A DNA stretch of 54,234 nt, taken from assembly GCA_022844015.1 (NCBI GenBank), contig JALHMO010000021.1:1-54234 (forward strand), read 5' to 3'. Of this stretch, positions 22,262-29,793 are shown piece after piece (the stretch's first letter is position 1; every line of letters starts with the position of its first letter). The notes under the pieces were generated by a model, which was not told the DNA's origin, searched no databases, and saw only the letters and a program-made list of their open reading frames with translations. A program made the translations under genes and the position numbers. The DNA comes from Reyranella sp. Lineage in GTDB: Bacteria; Pseudomonadota; Alphaproteobacteria; Reyranellales; Reyranellaceae.

Positions 22262-22918
22262 ATGAAGTTCTTCGTCGATACCGCCGACGTCGCCGAGATC
22301 AAGGACCTCGCCGCGTCCGGGCTGCTCGATGGCGTGACCACCAACCCGTCGCTGATCATGAAGGCGGGACGGCCGATGCTCGACGTGATCAAGGAGATCT
22401 GCGCCATCGTCCCCGGGCCGGTCAGCGCCGAGACCGTCGCGACCGACCACAAGACGATGCTCGAGGAAGGCCGCAAGCTCGCCAAGCTCGCCAGAAACGT
22501 CGCGGTCAAGGTGCCGCTGACGCCGGACGGGCTCAAGACCTGCAAGGCGCTCAGCTCGGAAGGCACGATGGTGAACGTCACCCTTTGCTTCTCCGCGGCA
22601 CAGGCACTGCTCGCCGCCAAGGCCGGCGCCAGCTTCATCTCGCCCTTCGTCGGCCGGCTCGACGATATCGGCCAGGACGGCATGCACCTGATCGGCGAGA
22701 TCATGACGATCTACCGTCAGTATCCCCACTTCAAGACGGAGGTGCTGGTCGCCTCGGTGCGCCATTCGCAGCACGTCATCCAGGCCGCCAAGCTCGGCGC
22801 CCATGTCGCCACCCTGCCGCCCAACGTGCTGCGCCAGCTGTTCAAGCATGCCCTCACGGACAATGGCCTGAAGGCCTTCCTCGACGACTGGGCCAAGACC
22901 GGCCAGTCGATTCTCTGA
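22262..22918 (+). CDS. Transaldolase-like protein (TalC/FSA family)
   Basis: A 218-residue TIM-barrel aldolase of the small transaldolase / fructose-6-phosphate aldolase group. The start [20 protein letters not shown], the loop [14 protein letters not shown], the Schiff-base lysine in [16 protein letters not shown], and the phosphate-binding [16 protein letters not shown] followed by [11 protein letters not shown] are all present. The family can act as a transaldolase in the pentose phosphate pathway or as an aldolase; sequence alone does not decide, so no symbol is given. It begins 13 bp from priA on the other strand and is followed after 14 bp by the DUF484 gene, probably in one transcript with it. 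Confidence 0.92.
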   Translation: MKFFVDTADVAEIKDLAASGLLDGVTTNPSLIMKAGRPMLDVIKEICAIVPGPVSAETVATDHKTMLEEGRKLAKLARNVAVKVPLTPDGLKTCKALSSEGTMVNVTLCFSAAQALLAAKAGASFISPFVGRLDDIGQDGMHLIGEIMTIYRQYPHFKTEVLVASVRHSQHVIQAAKLGAHVATLPPNVLRQLFKHALTDNGLKAFLDDWAKTGQSIL

Positions 22919-22932
22919 CAGGAGTGCCGCCG

Positions 22933-23676
22933 ATGGACAGCCAACCGGACAGCGGCGGCACGGTCACGGCGCCCGACGGCTCGGGCCGCCAGGTCAAGGT
23001 GATCACGGCCGACGACGTCGTCGCCTACCTGAAGGCCCATCCGACCTTCTTCGAGGGCCATCCCGAGCTGGTCGAGACGATGAGCATGGTGCCGCGCGTG
23101 CAGGGGCCGGGCGTCATCGACATGCAGCAGGTGATCCTGAAGCGCCTGCGCGGCGAGATCGACCGGCTGAAGAACGAGCGCACCGAGATCATCGCCAACT
23201 CCCAGCAGAACCAGATCGTGCAGAGCCGCATCCAGGCGGCGGTGATCAGCATCATCCAGGCGACGACCTTCGAGAAGATGATCCACGTCGTCACCCACGA
23301 GCTGCCCGAGCTGCTCGACGTCGATTTCATCACGCTCGCCATCGAGGCCAACGCCGATGCGCCCAAGCGCGTGCCGGTGCGCGGCGTCTACGTGCTGGCG
23401 CCGGGCGCCATCGATGCCGCCATCGGCCCCGACAAGCAAGCCCGCCTGCGCTCCGAGATCGTCGGCGAGGAGGCCTTCTTCGGCGACGTGTCGCGCTTCG
23501 TGAAGTCGGACGTGCTGATGCGGCTGCGCGTCTCGAGCGGCTCGCCCGACGGCGTCATGTGCTTCGGCGCGCGCGACCCCATGGCGTTCGGCCCCGAGCA
23601 GGCGACCGAGCTGCTGTTCTTCCTCGCCAAGGTGCTCGAGAACACCATCCGCGCCTGGCTCGACCTGCCGGAGTGA
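22933..23676 (+). CDS. DUF484 family protein
   Basis: A 247-residue protein of the DUF484 family, whose members commonly sit next to xerC. The N-terminal ADDVVAYLKAHPTFFEGHPE and the following helix with QQVILKRLRGEIDRLKNERT are family hallmarks; the C-terminal half resembles a GAF-like domain (IIQATTFEKMIHVVTHELPE onward, GVMCFGARDPMAFGPEQ). A role connected with XerC function has been inferred from neighbourhood but is not proven. CAGGAG lies 8 bases before the ATG. The gene ends right at the family A element A3. Confidence 0.9.
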   Translation: MDSQPDSGGTVTAPDGSGRQVKVITADDVVAYLKAHPTFFEGHPELVETMSMVPRVQGPGVIDMQQVILKRLRGEIDRLKNERTEIIANSQQNQIVQSRIQAAVISIIQATTFEKMIHVVTHELPELLDVDFITLAIEANADAPKRVPVRGVYVLAPGAIDAAIGPDKQARLRSEIVGEEAFFGDVSRFVKSDVLMRLRVSSGSPDGVMCFGARDPMAFGPEQATELLFFLAKVLENTIRAWLDLPE

Positions 23677-23680
23677 GCCC

Positions 23681-23897
23681 ATAGGCGCCAGTTCAAAGAA
23701 TCCTCACCTTGAGGAGCGGCCCGTAGGGCCGCGTCTCGATTCGGGCGAAGTAACCTTCGCCCTTTGGTCGGCAAGAGAGGGGTGTTGCAACACCACTTTC
23801 CAGCGATCTCCTGTGCAGCCCATCCTTCGAGACGGCCGCTACGCGACCTCCTCAGGATGAGGACTTTGTTGAGCCTTCGACCAAAGATGACGCCTAT
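23681..23897. mobile_element. Family A element A3, MITE-like
   Basis: 217-bp element with ATAGGCGCCAGTTCAAAG at the left end and an imperfect reverse complement ending GATGACGCCTAT at the right. The two facing REP units (CCTCACCTTGAGGAGCGGCC and CCATCCTTCGAGACGGCC) lie inside. Left flank GGAGTGAGCCC and right flank GGAGTGCGCCC differ at one base, which may be an old target duplication that includes the stop codon of the DUF484 gene. Confidence 0.65.
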
Positions 23898-23912
23898 GGG
23901 AGTGCGCCCCGC

Positions 23913-24845
23913 ATGACCCTCGACGCCGCGCGCGAGGCCTGGCGCGACTGGCTGAAGAGCGAACGCCGGCTGGCCGCCCACACGCTGGTCGCCTACGAGC
24001 ACGACGTTGCCTCGTTCCTGGGCTTCATGACGAGCTATCTCGGCGCCCCGCCGACGCTCGACGGGCTGGCGACGCTGAAGCCCGCCGAGTTCCGCGCCTG
24101 GCTGGCCGAGCGGGCGCGCGAGGGCATGGCGCGCACCTCGACGGCGCGCGCCTTCTCCTCGGTGCGCTCCTTCTTCCGCTTCCTCGACAAGCGCGGCCTC
24201 GCCCGCAACGCCAGCATCGGCGCCATCCAGACGCCGAAGCTGCCGCGCTCGGTGCCCAAGGCGCTCTCCGAAGGCGACATGGAGGAGGTGCTCGACAGTG
24301 CGCCCGAGCAGGAGCGCGCCGCCTGGATCGACCTGCGCGACAGCGCGGTCCTGCTGCTGCTCTACGGCGCCGGCCTGCGCATCGGCGAGGCGCTCGGCCT
24401 CACCAAGGCCACCGTCGAGGAGTTGCTGCGCGCCGGCCGCGATACCCTCACCGTCACCGGCAAGGGCAACAAGGCACGCCTGGTGCCGCTCTTGCCGCAG
24501 GCCATCGAGGCGCTGCGAACCTACCGCGACGCCTGCCCGTTCATGGCCACCCTCGCCCCGCGCGAGGCGTTCTTTCTCGGCGCCCGGGGCGGCGCGCTCG
24601 ATCCCGCCATCGTGCAGAAGCGCGTGCGCGAGATTCGCCGCGGGCTGGGCCTGCCCGACAGCGTGACGCCACATGCGCTGCGCCATTCCTTCGCCACCCA
24701 CCTGCTGGGCGCCGGCGGCGACCTGCGCACCATCCAGGAGCTGCTCGGCCACGCCTCGCTGTCGACCACGCAGCGCTACACCGACGTCGATGCCACCCGC
24801 CTCGCCGCCGTCTACCGCGCCGCCCATCCGCGCGCGAAAGGATGA
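23913..24845 (+). CDS. xerC: Site-specific tyrosine recombinase XerC
   Basis: A 310-residue recombinase that, with XerD, resolves chromosome dimers at dif. The N-terminal SAM-like domain shows WLKSERRLAAHTLVAYEHD; the catalytic domain carries the first arginine in LLYGAGLRIGEALGL, lysine in TVTGKGNKARLVPL, HALRHSFATHLLGAGGD with His and Arg, the histidine in IQELLGHASLSTTQ and the nucleophile tyrosine in RYTDVDATRL. Context (DUF484 upstream, chromosomal housekeeping genes, no phage genes) supports XerC over a phage integrase. Complete. Confidence 0.94.
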   Translation: MTLDAAREAWRDWLKSERRLAAHTLVAYEHDVASFLGFMTSYLGAPPTLDGLATLKPAEFRAWLAERAREGMARTSTARAFSSVRSFFRFLDKRGLARNASIGAIQTPKLPRSVPKALSEGDMEEVLDSAPEQERAAWIDLRDSAVLLLLYGAGLRIGEALGLTKATVEELLRAGRDTLTVTGKGNKARLVPLLPQAIEALRTYRDACPFMATLAPREAFFLGARGGALDPAIVQKRVREIRRGLGLPDSVTPHALRHSFATHLLGAGGDLRTIQELLGHASLSTTQRYTDVDATRLAAVYRAAHPRAKG

Positions 24846-24869
24846 GGCTGAGTTAGAGCAACCCAATCA

Positions 24870-24979
24870 CCTCATGCTGAGGAGCGAGCGGAGCGCGCGT
24901 CTCGAAGCATGGGCAACAGCGACCGTGCTCCATCCCGACCCTTCGAGACGCCGCGCTACGCGCGGCTCCTCGGTGAGGT
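24870..24979. repeat. Paired REP-like palindromes (family A core)
   Basis: Facing units CCTCATGCTGAGGAGCGAGC and CCCTTCGAGACGCCGCGC in the gap after xerC, without ATAGGCG termini. The right unit is truncated (GGCTCCTCGGTGAGG). No gene in the 175-bp gap. Confidence 0.75.
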
Positions 24980-25020
24980 CGTACCAGATGGTTCGGGAGC
25001 CATGCCCCCGGCCGCCTCCG

Positions 25021-25938
25021 TCATTCCTGGCAACGCGCGGCGGCCAGCTCGGCGGCCGTCGTCGCCTCGCCTGCGGCCTGGCTGAGCCGGCCGCCATAGC
25101 CCGACCGCACGGCGCCGACGGCGAACACGCCGGGCGACGCCGTCTCGAAGCGGGCATCGGTGACGATCGCGCCGTGCCCGTCCCGCGCCACGTCGGCCGG
25201 CAGCAGGCCGGTGTTGGCCAAAAGCCCGACGAAGGTGAACAGGCCGCGGCAGGCGATGATCTCCTCGCCGCCGGTCTCGCGGTCGCGCACGCGCACGGCC
25301 TCGACGCCGTCGCCGCCCAGCACCTCGACGATCTCGCTCGCCCAACGCAGCCGGAAACGCTCGTCGTCGGCGATGCGCGAGACGTAGCTCCGACGGGCGC
25401 GGAAGGTCTCGCCGCGCGTCACGATGGTGACCGATCTCGCGAACTGGCCGAGATGGAGCGCCTCCGACAGCGCGGCGTCGCCGCCGCCCGCCACCACCAC
25501 CTCGGCGTCGCGATAGAGGCCGCCGTCGCACCAGGCGCATTGCGACACGCCGCGCCCGGCCAGGCGCTCGGCGCCGGGCACCTGCAATGTCCTGAGCGAG
25601 GCGCCGGTGGCCACGATCACCTGACGCGCCCGCCAGGCGCCGTCGGGGCCGCGCAGCAGCTTGGCCGGACCAGGCTCGATCGCATCGACACGCGAGGGCA
25701 GCAGGGTGACGCCGAGCGCCTCGTTGCTGGCGAGCAGCCCGCCCGCCAGCTCGGCGCCACCGACCGGTCCGGCCGCCGGCCAGCCATCGAGCGTGCCGAC
25801 ATTCAAGACCAGGCCGCCCGGCATGCCGTGCTCGACGAAGTGCGCCACCTCGACGCCCGCCAGGGCGGCATGATGTGCCGCCGCGAGGCCGGCGATTCCA
25901 CCGCCGATCACCGCCACGTCGAAGCTCGTCCCGGCCAT
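25021..25938 (-). CDS. Thioredoxin-reductase-like FAD-dependent oxidoreductase
   Basis: A 305-residue flavoprotein of the class II pyridine nucleotide-disulfide oxidoreductase family. The FAD-binding motif is FDVAVIGGGIAGLAAAHHAA; the redox-active pair is in VSQCAWCDGGLYRD (CxxC, as CATC in thioredoxin reductase); the second dinucleotide fold is VVVAGGGDAALSEALHL; the C-terminal FAD motif is ASPGVFAVGAVRSGYGGRLS. The HRR segment that binds the NADPH 2'-phosphate in classic thioredoxin reductase is replaced by TRGETFRARRS, so NADH or another donor is possible. It starts 41 bp after the UGSC selenoprotein gene on the same strand and is the natural candidate to reduce it. Start MAGTSFDVAVIGG is clear. 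Confidence 0.88.
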   Translation of the reverse strand: MAGTSFDVAVIGGGIAGLAAAHHAALAGVEVAHFVEHGMPGGLVLNVGTLDGWPAAGPVGGAELAGGLLASNEALGVTLLPSRVDAIEPGPAKLLRGPDGAWRARQVIVATGASLRTLQVPGAERLAGRGVSQCAWCDGGLYRDAEVVVAGGGDAALSEALHLGQFARSVTIVTRGETFRARRSYVSRIADDERFRLRWASEIVEVLGGDGVEAVRVRDRETGGEEIIACRGLFTFVGLLANTGLLPADVARDGHGAIVTDARFETASPGVFAVGAVRSGYGGRLSQAAGEATTAAELAAARCQE

Positions 25939-25979
25939 GTCCTCAATCGCTCCTGCGTCCTGTCATTCGACCTCGCGTG

Positions 25980-27716
25980 TCAGGCCTGGGCATCGCGCAG
26001 CTTGGCGCGCCAGCCCTGCGGCAGCTTCACTGCCTTGGTCGTCGGGAAGCCCAGCATGCCGTTGTGCACGAACAGATAGCAGTTCGAGCGCAGCGGATCG
26101 CCGGAGACGGCGATCATGACGTGCTCCGGCCTGGTCACCACCGGCACCAGGCGGTTGGGATCGTTGCCGGCGAAGGTGCGCGGCAGCTTGCCGAGCCGCA
26201 CCCAGTCGTTCAGCGTGCGCTTGCCCGGCACCAGGTTGGTCCAGCCCCACAGGTACTTCTCGAACAGCTGCGCCGGCATGCGCGCATGCTCGAACAGCCA
26301 CGCCTGCACCTCCGCCTTGGTCATCGTCTTGGCGATGGTCTCGGCGATCAGCGGGCTCAGCACCAGCAGCGGCCGGTAGGTGCCGGTCGTCATGCCGACC
26401 GTGAAGATCAGCTCCCAGCTCGTGTGCGTCACCAAGGCGTTGCCGAGATAGGGCAGCACCTTCTCCGCGCTGTCGCCGAACACCGAGACGATGACGTTGC
26501 CGCCGGTGAAGCGCGAGATGGTCACCGCGCTCTCGCCGGCCGGCGCGCCCATGTCGGCCGCCACCGATGGCCATCTCATTCGCGCCAGGCTGTCCTCGTT
26601 CTCGGCCAGCACGACGCGCCAGGTGTTGCCGAACGTGCCCTTGTCGTTCTGGTGCAGCAGGAAGCCCGCGACGTTGCGCAGGTAGAGGCGCCAGAAGCGG
26701 CCGATCGAGGTGTTGGCCTGGAAGCCGTCGCGCAGCGCGCCCTGCTCGTAGTTGAAGCCGAGCTGCCTGATCAACGGGCCGTTCAGCACGATCAGCGTCT
26801 CCGCGCCCGGCGTGTTGCCGGAATGCTCGACGCCGTACTGCGGGTCGGCCATCGCCTCGGCGAGCGCCACCAGGATCGGCATGTATTCCGGCCGGCAGCC
26901 GGCCATTACGCCGTTGACCGCGACGTTCCACACCGTGGCCAGCCGGTTGTCGGGCAGCAGCCTGCCGATCACATGGTCGGCGGCCAGGTCGGTGAAGGCG
27001 AGGAACTCGGCAATCTTGTCCTTGGTCGGTGGCACGATCGGCAGCCCGTCGCTCCAGCCGTTCTCGAGGAACAGCCGGTTGACCTCCTCGAAGCTGCCCT
27101 CGAGCACGACGTCGCCGGGTTTGGGATCCTTCGCCGTCTGCACGGCCGCGATCTCGCCGGTGAGGTTCCTGATCACGTGATCGACCGTCGTGCCGAGCAC
27201 GTTGGCCCTGAGCTCGTCGGCGCTCTGCACGTCGACATGGCCGGGCACGGTGGCGAGGGCAAGGTTGGGATAGCCCAACCCCACCGACGTCGTCTTGGCC
27301 TGGCCGAGGAAGCCCTCGCAGCACAGCGAGGAGGTCGGCACCCCGGCCTGTTCCGCAATCGCGCTGACCCGCAACACGGCGGGTGTGCAGCTTCCTCAAC
27401 AGCCCATGCCGGAGACGACCGCGTCGATCTTCATCGACCTGATCTTGTCCGGCAGCTCGGCCAGCACACGACGCTCCTCGTCGCCGTGCGTCGAGCCGAA
27501 TGCGTCGTGGTCGACGAAGGTGAGACCCGGGTAGCGAGCCGACAGCTCCTGCTTCAGGATCGGCCAGATCTCGTCGCCGCGGAACAGATCGTCCCACAGG
27601 AACGCGACCTTCTTGCCGTCCATGGTGTCGAGCCGCTTGGCGAGCGGCTTGACCTCCACCACCTTGGCGCTGCGCGGCCACACTACTGCATAGTCGCCGC
27701 TGTTCCGTCGGGTCAT
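25980..27716 (-). CDS. UGSC-family selenoprotein (in-frame TGA read as selenocysteine 107)
   Basis: Read through the TGA at 27396-27398, this is one 578-residue protein. The first 106 codons (from MTRRNSGDYAVVWPRSAKVV) and the codons after the TGA keep the same frame, and the junction reads VVSGMGCUGSCTPAVLR, the Sec-Gly-Ser-Cys motif that names the UGSC family, a U-x-x-C redox box flanked by another Cys. A hairpin suited to SelB follows the TGA. Residues 1 to about 175 form the UGSC domain (later TSSLCCEGF); about 190-578 is a larger domain with NGWSDGLPIVPPT and IVLNGPLIRQLGFNY that I do not recognise. AGAGGAGG precedes the ATG. The TRAP transporter lies upstream and the flavin reductase downstream. 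Function unknown; a redox role is inferred from the motif. Alternative: a nonsense mutation, made unlikely by motif plus hairpin. Confidence 0.87.
27363..27391 (-). promoter_or_regulatory. Bacterial SECIS element candidate
   Basis: On the mRNA, beginning four bases after the UGA, the sequence GCUG-CAC-ACCCGC-CGUGUU-GCGGGU-CAGC folds with a perfect 6-bp upper stem, a 6-base loop with G in second position, a CAC bulge and a 4-bp lower stem. The loop starts 17 bases after the UGA, inside the spacing reported for bacterial SECIS elements that bind SelB. It lies within the coding sequence of the UGSC protein. Confidence 0.8.
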
Positions 27717-27741
27717 GGCCTGTCCTCCTCTGATTGTGCCG

Positions 27742-27856
27742 GGAGCGCGCCACTGGTGGCGGAGTAATCTCCGCCAAGATGGCGCTTATGGATCGTGTGT
27801 ACGGCAGGAAGAGCGCCATCCTGGCGGAGATTACTCCGCCACCAGCGGCGCTCTCC
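27742..27856. repeat. 45-bp-arm inverted repeat (family C1)
   Basis: Arms 27742-27786 and 27812-27856 are inverted copies with three mismatches around a 25-base loop; the middle of each arm reads GGCGGAGTAATCTCCGCC, itself palindromic. It begins GGAGCGCGCCACTGG, shared with other family C sites. It sits between dctM and the selenoprotein gene, so read-through RNA would carry a very stable hairpin 25 bases before that gene's start. Confidence 0.85.
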
Positions 27857-27857
27857 T

Positions 27858-27873
27858 GGCAAGGAGCCTTGCC
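27858..27873. terminator. Short perfect hairpin after dctM
   Basis: GGCAAGGAGCCTTGCC is a 16-base perfect palindrome about 70 bp after the dctM stop. There is no T-run after it, so it may be a weak terminator or processing site, not a classic rho-independent terminator. Confidence 0.35.
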
Positions 27874-27944
27874 TACGCTGCGCCATCGTTTTCACGGCAC
27901 TGTGGTGCGCGCCCTGCAGCTCCCCATCGTCCATGCGTGTCCCC

Positions 27945-29246
27945 TCAGCCGCGCATCGTGGTCGGCAGCCACAGGGCGATCTGCGGCCACAGGCAGAGCA
28001 GCAGGATGACGAACAGCATCAGCGCCACGTAGGGCGCCGAGCCGGCCGCCACCTCCGAGAATTTCGCCCCGCCGGAGATGGCATGGATGGTGAAGAGGTT
28101 GAGGCCGACGGGCGGCGTGATCTGCCCGAGCTCGATCAGAACCGTGAGGATGACCCCGAACCACACCAGGTCGAAGCCGAACGCCTTCACCACCGGCAGC
28201 AGCACCGGCAAGGTCATGTAGATCATCGAGATGCCGTCGACGAAGCAGCCCAGCACGATGTAGAGCACGACCAGGGCAACGAAGAACTCCCACTTGCCGA
28301 GCCCCATGCCCATCACCCATTCGCTGACCGCGCGGCTCACGCCCGAGTAGGTGAGCGCCGTCGACAGGATCTGCGCGCAAATGATGATCAGCGCCACCAT
28401 GCAGGTCGTCTTGACGGTGGCCATCAGGGATTCGGCGAACATCCGCCGGGTGAACCGGCCGTAGCCCACCGCCAGCAGGATGGCGCCGGCCGCGCCGACC
28501 GCCGAGGCCTCCGTCGGCGTGGCGAACCCCGCGTAGATGCTGCCCAGCACGACGACCAGCAGGCCGAGCACCGGCAGGATGTGCCAGGCTTCCGCGGCCC
28601 GGTGCCCGGCGGAACCGGCCTCGCGCGGCGGGGCATAGCGCGGCTTCAGGAGCAGCAGGACGGCGATGAAGACCATGAAGGTCGCCGCCATCAGCAGGCC
28701 GGGCAAAACGCCCGCCATGAACAGCCGGGCAATCGATTCCTCGACCAGCGCGCCATAGAGCACCATGACGATGCTGGGCGGGATCAGGATGCCGAGCGTG
28801 CCGCCCGCAGCGAGCGATCCGAACACCGTCCTGGGCTCGTAGCCGCGCGACAGCATCTCGGGGATGGCGACGGTGCCCACCGTCGCGGCGGTGGCGACGC
28901 TCGATCCCGAGACGGCGGAGAACACCGCGCAGCTCGCGATGTTGGCGTGCAGCAGGCCGCCGGGCAGGCGGCCCAGCAGCACCACCACGCCACGATAGAA
29001 ATGGCTGCTGACTCCGCTGCGCAGGATGACCTCGCCCATCAGGAGGAACATCGGCACGGCGATCAGGATGTAGTTGTTGGCGTTGTTCCACACGACCGAC
29101 GACAGCGCGCCGAGGCCCAGCATGCCCTTGCTGAGATACAGCACCACGACGCCGGAGATGCCGAGGGCGAAGGCCGTCCATTGACCGGCCACCAGCAGGA
29201 TGGCGAGGCACGCGACCAGGACCAGGGTCAGCAGCTCGAGGCTCAT
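27945..29246 (-). CDS. dctM: TRAP transporter large permease (DctM-type)
   Basis: A 433-residue membrane protein with about 12 transmembrane segments, the transport-catalysing subunit of a TRAP carboxylate importer. Family motifs are FSAVSGSSVATAATVGTVAI, LAAGGTLGILIPPSIVMVLY and GQITPPVGLNLFTIHAISGG. It uses a sodium gradient to move substrate delivered by the periplasmic binding protein. It starts 10 bp after dctQ. Together with dctP and dctQ it forms a tight operon read toward the selenoprotein gene. Confidence 0.94.
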   Translation of the reverse strand: MSLELLTLVLVACLAILLVAGQWTAFALGISGVVVLYLSKGMLGLGALSSVVWNNANNYILIAVPMFLLMGEVILRSGVSSHFYRGVVVLLGRLPGGLLHANIASCAVFSAVSGSSVATAATVGTVAIPEMLSRGYEPRTVFGSLAAGGTLGILIPPSIVMVLYGALVEESIARLFMAGVLPGLLMAATFMVFIAVLLLLKPRYAPPREAGSAGHRAAEAWHILPVLGLLVVVLGSIYAGFATPTEASAVGAAGAILLAVGYGRFTRRMFAESLMATVKTTCMVALIIICAQILSTALTYSGVSRAVSEWVMGMGLGKWEFFVALVVLYIVLGCFVDGISMIYMTLPVLLPVVKAFGFDLVWFGVILTVLIELGQITPPVGLNLFTIHAISGGAKFSEVAAGSAPYVALMLFVILLLCLWPQIALWLPTTMRG

Positions 29247-29256
29247 CGTGGCGGCC

Positions 29257-29793
29257 TCAGGGAACCCGCCGGACGCGGCCGGCGATCCAGGCGAGGAGCT
29301 GCAGCAGCAGCACCGCCAACCCCAGCACCATTGCCGACTGCGGGATCCATTCCGGGGTGTCGATCACCGACACGGCGCGCGTGTCGCGCTCGAAGGCATA
29401 GATCACCTGGCGGACGCAAACCCAGAGAATGATCGCCGTGAAGGCGGCGGCAGTGAGCACGATCAGCCAGCGCAGCGCCCGCTTGAGGTTGCCGGCAGCG
29501 CGGTCGTAGAGAGCCTCGACGCGGATGAAGCCGCCCTCGCGCAATGTCCAGGCAAGGCCCAGGAAGATCGCGGCCGCGTTGAGATAGCCCGCTATCTCGT
29601 CGGTCACCAGCAGGGAGGCCTGGAACTGCCGCAGCACCGTCTCGGCGCAGACGGTCACCAGGATGGCGACGACCGCGAGCGCCGACAGCACGCCGCAGAG
29701 CCGCGCGATCCGCCCGACCCAGCGGTCGAGCGGACCAGCCGGGACGGGCATCGCCGGATCGGAAGAGGACGGCGCCGCCGTACCCGTCGTCAT
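29257..29793 (-). CDS. dctQ: TRAP transporter small permease (DctQ-type)
   Basis: A 178-residue inner-membrane protein with four predicted transmembrane helices (for example GVLSALAVVAILVTVCAETV and AAFTAIILWVCVRQVIY) and the family stretch TDEIAGYLNAAAIFLGLAWT. The ATG at 29793 overlaps the last four bases of dctP (ATGA), indicating translational coupling; the longer frame to 29859 would run into dctP. It pairs with the DctM subunit. Confidence 0.9.
   Translation of the reverse strand: MTTGTAAPSSSDPAMPVPAGPLDRWVGRIARLCGVLSALAVVAILVTVCAETVLRQFQASLLVTDEIAGYLNAAAIFLGLAWTLREGGFIRVEALYDRAAGNLKRALRWLIVLTAAAFTAIILWVCVRQVIYAFERDTRAVSVIDTPEWIPQSAMVLGLAVLLLQLLAWIAGRVRRVP

Noticed and set aside
20044..23676. 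1210-codon open frame on the plus strand
   Set aside because: Only its last 247 codons (DUF484) are real; the rest is antisense to priA or out of frame with the transaldolase-like gene.
27396..27398. TGA in the UGSC gene as a simple nonsense mutation or sequencing error
   Set aside because: The residue position matches the Sec of the UGSC motif, the frame is intact for 465 codons afterwards, and a SECIS-like hairpin follows at the right spacing.
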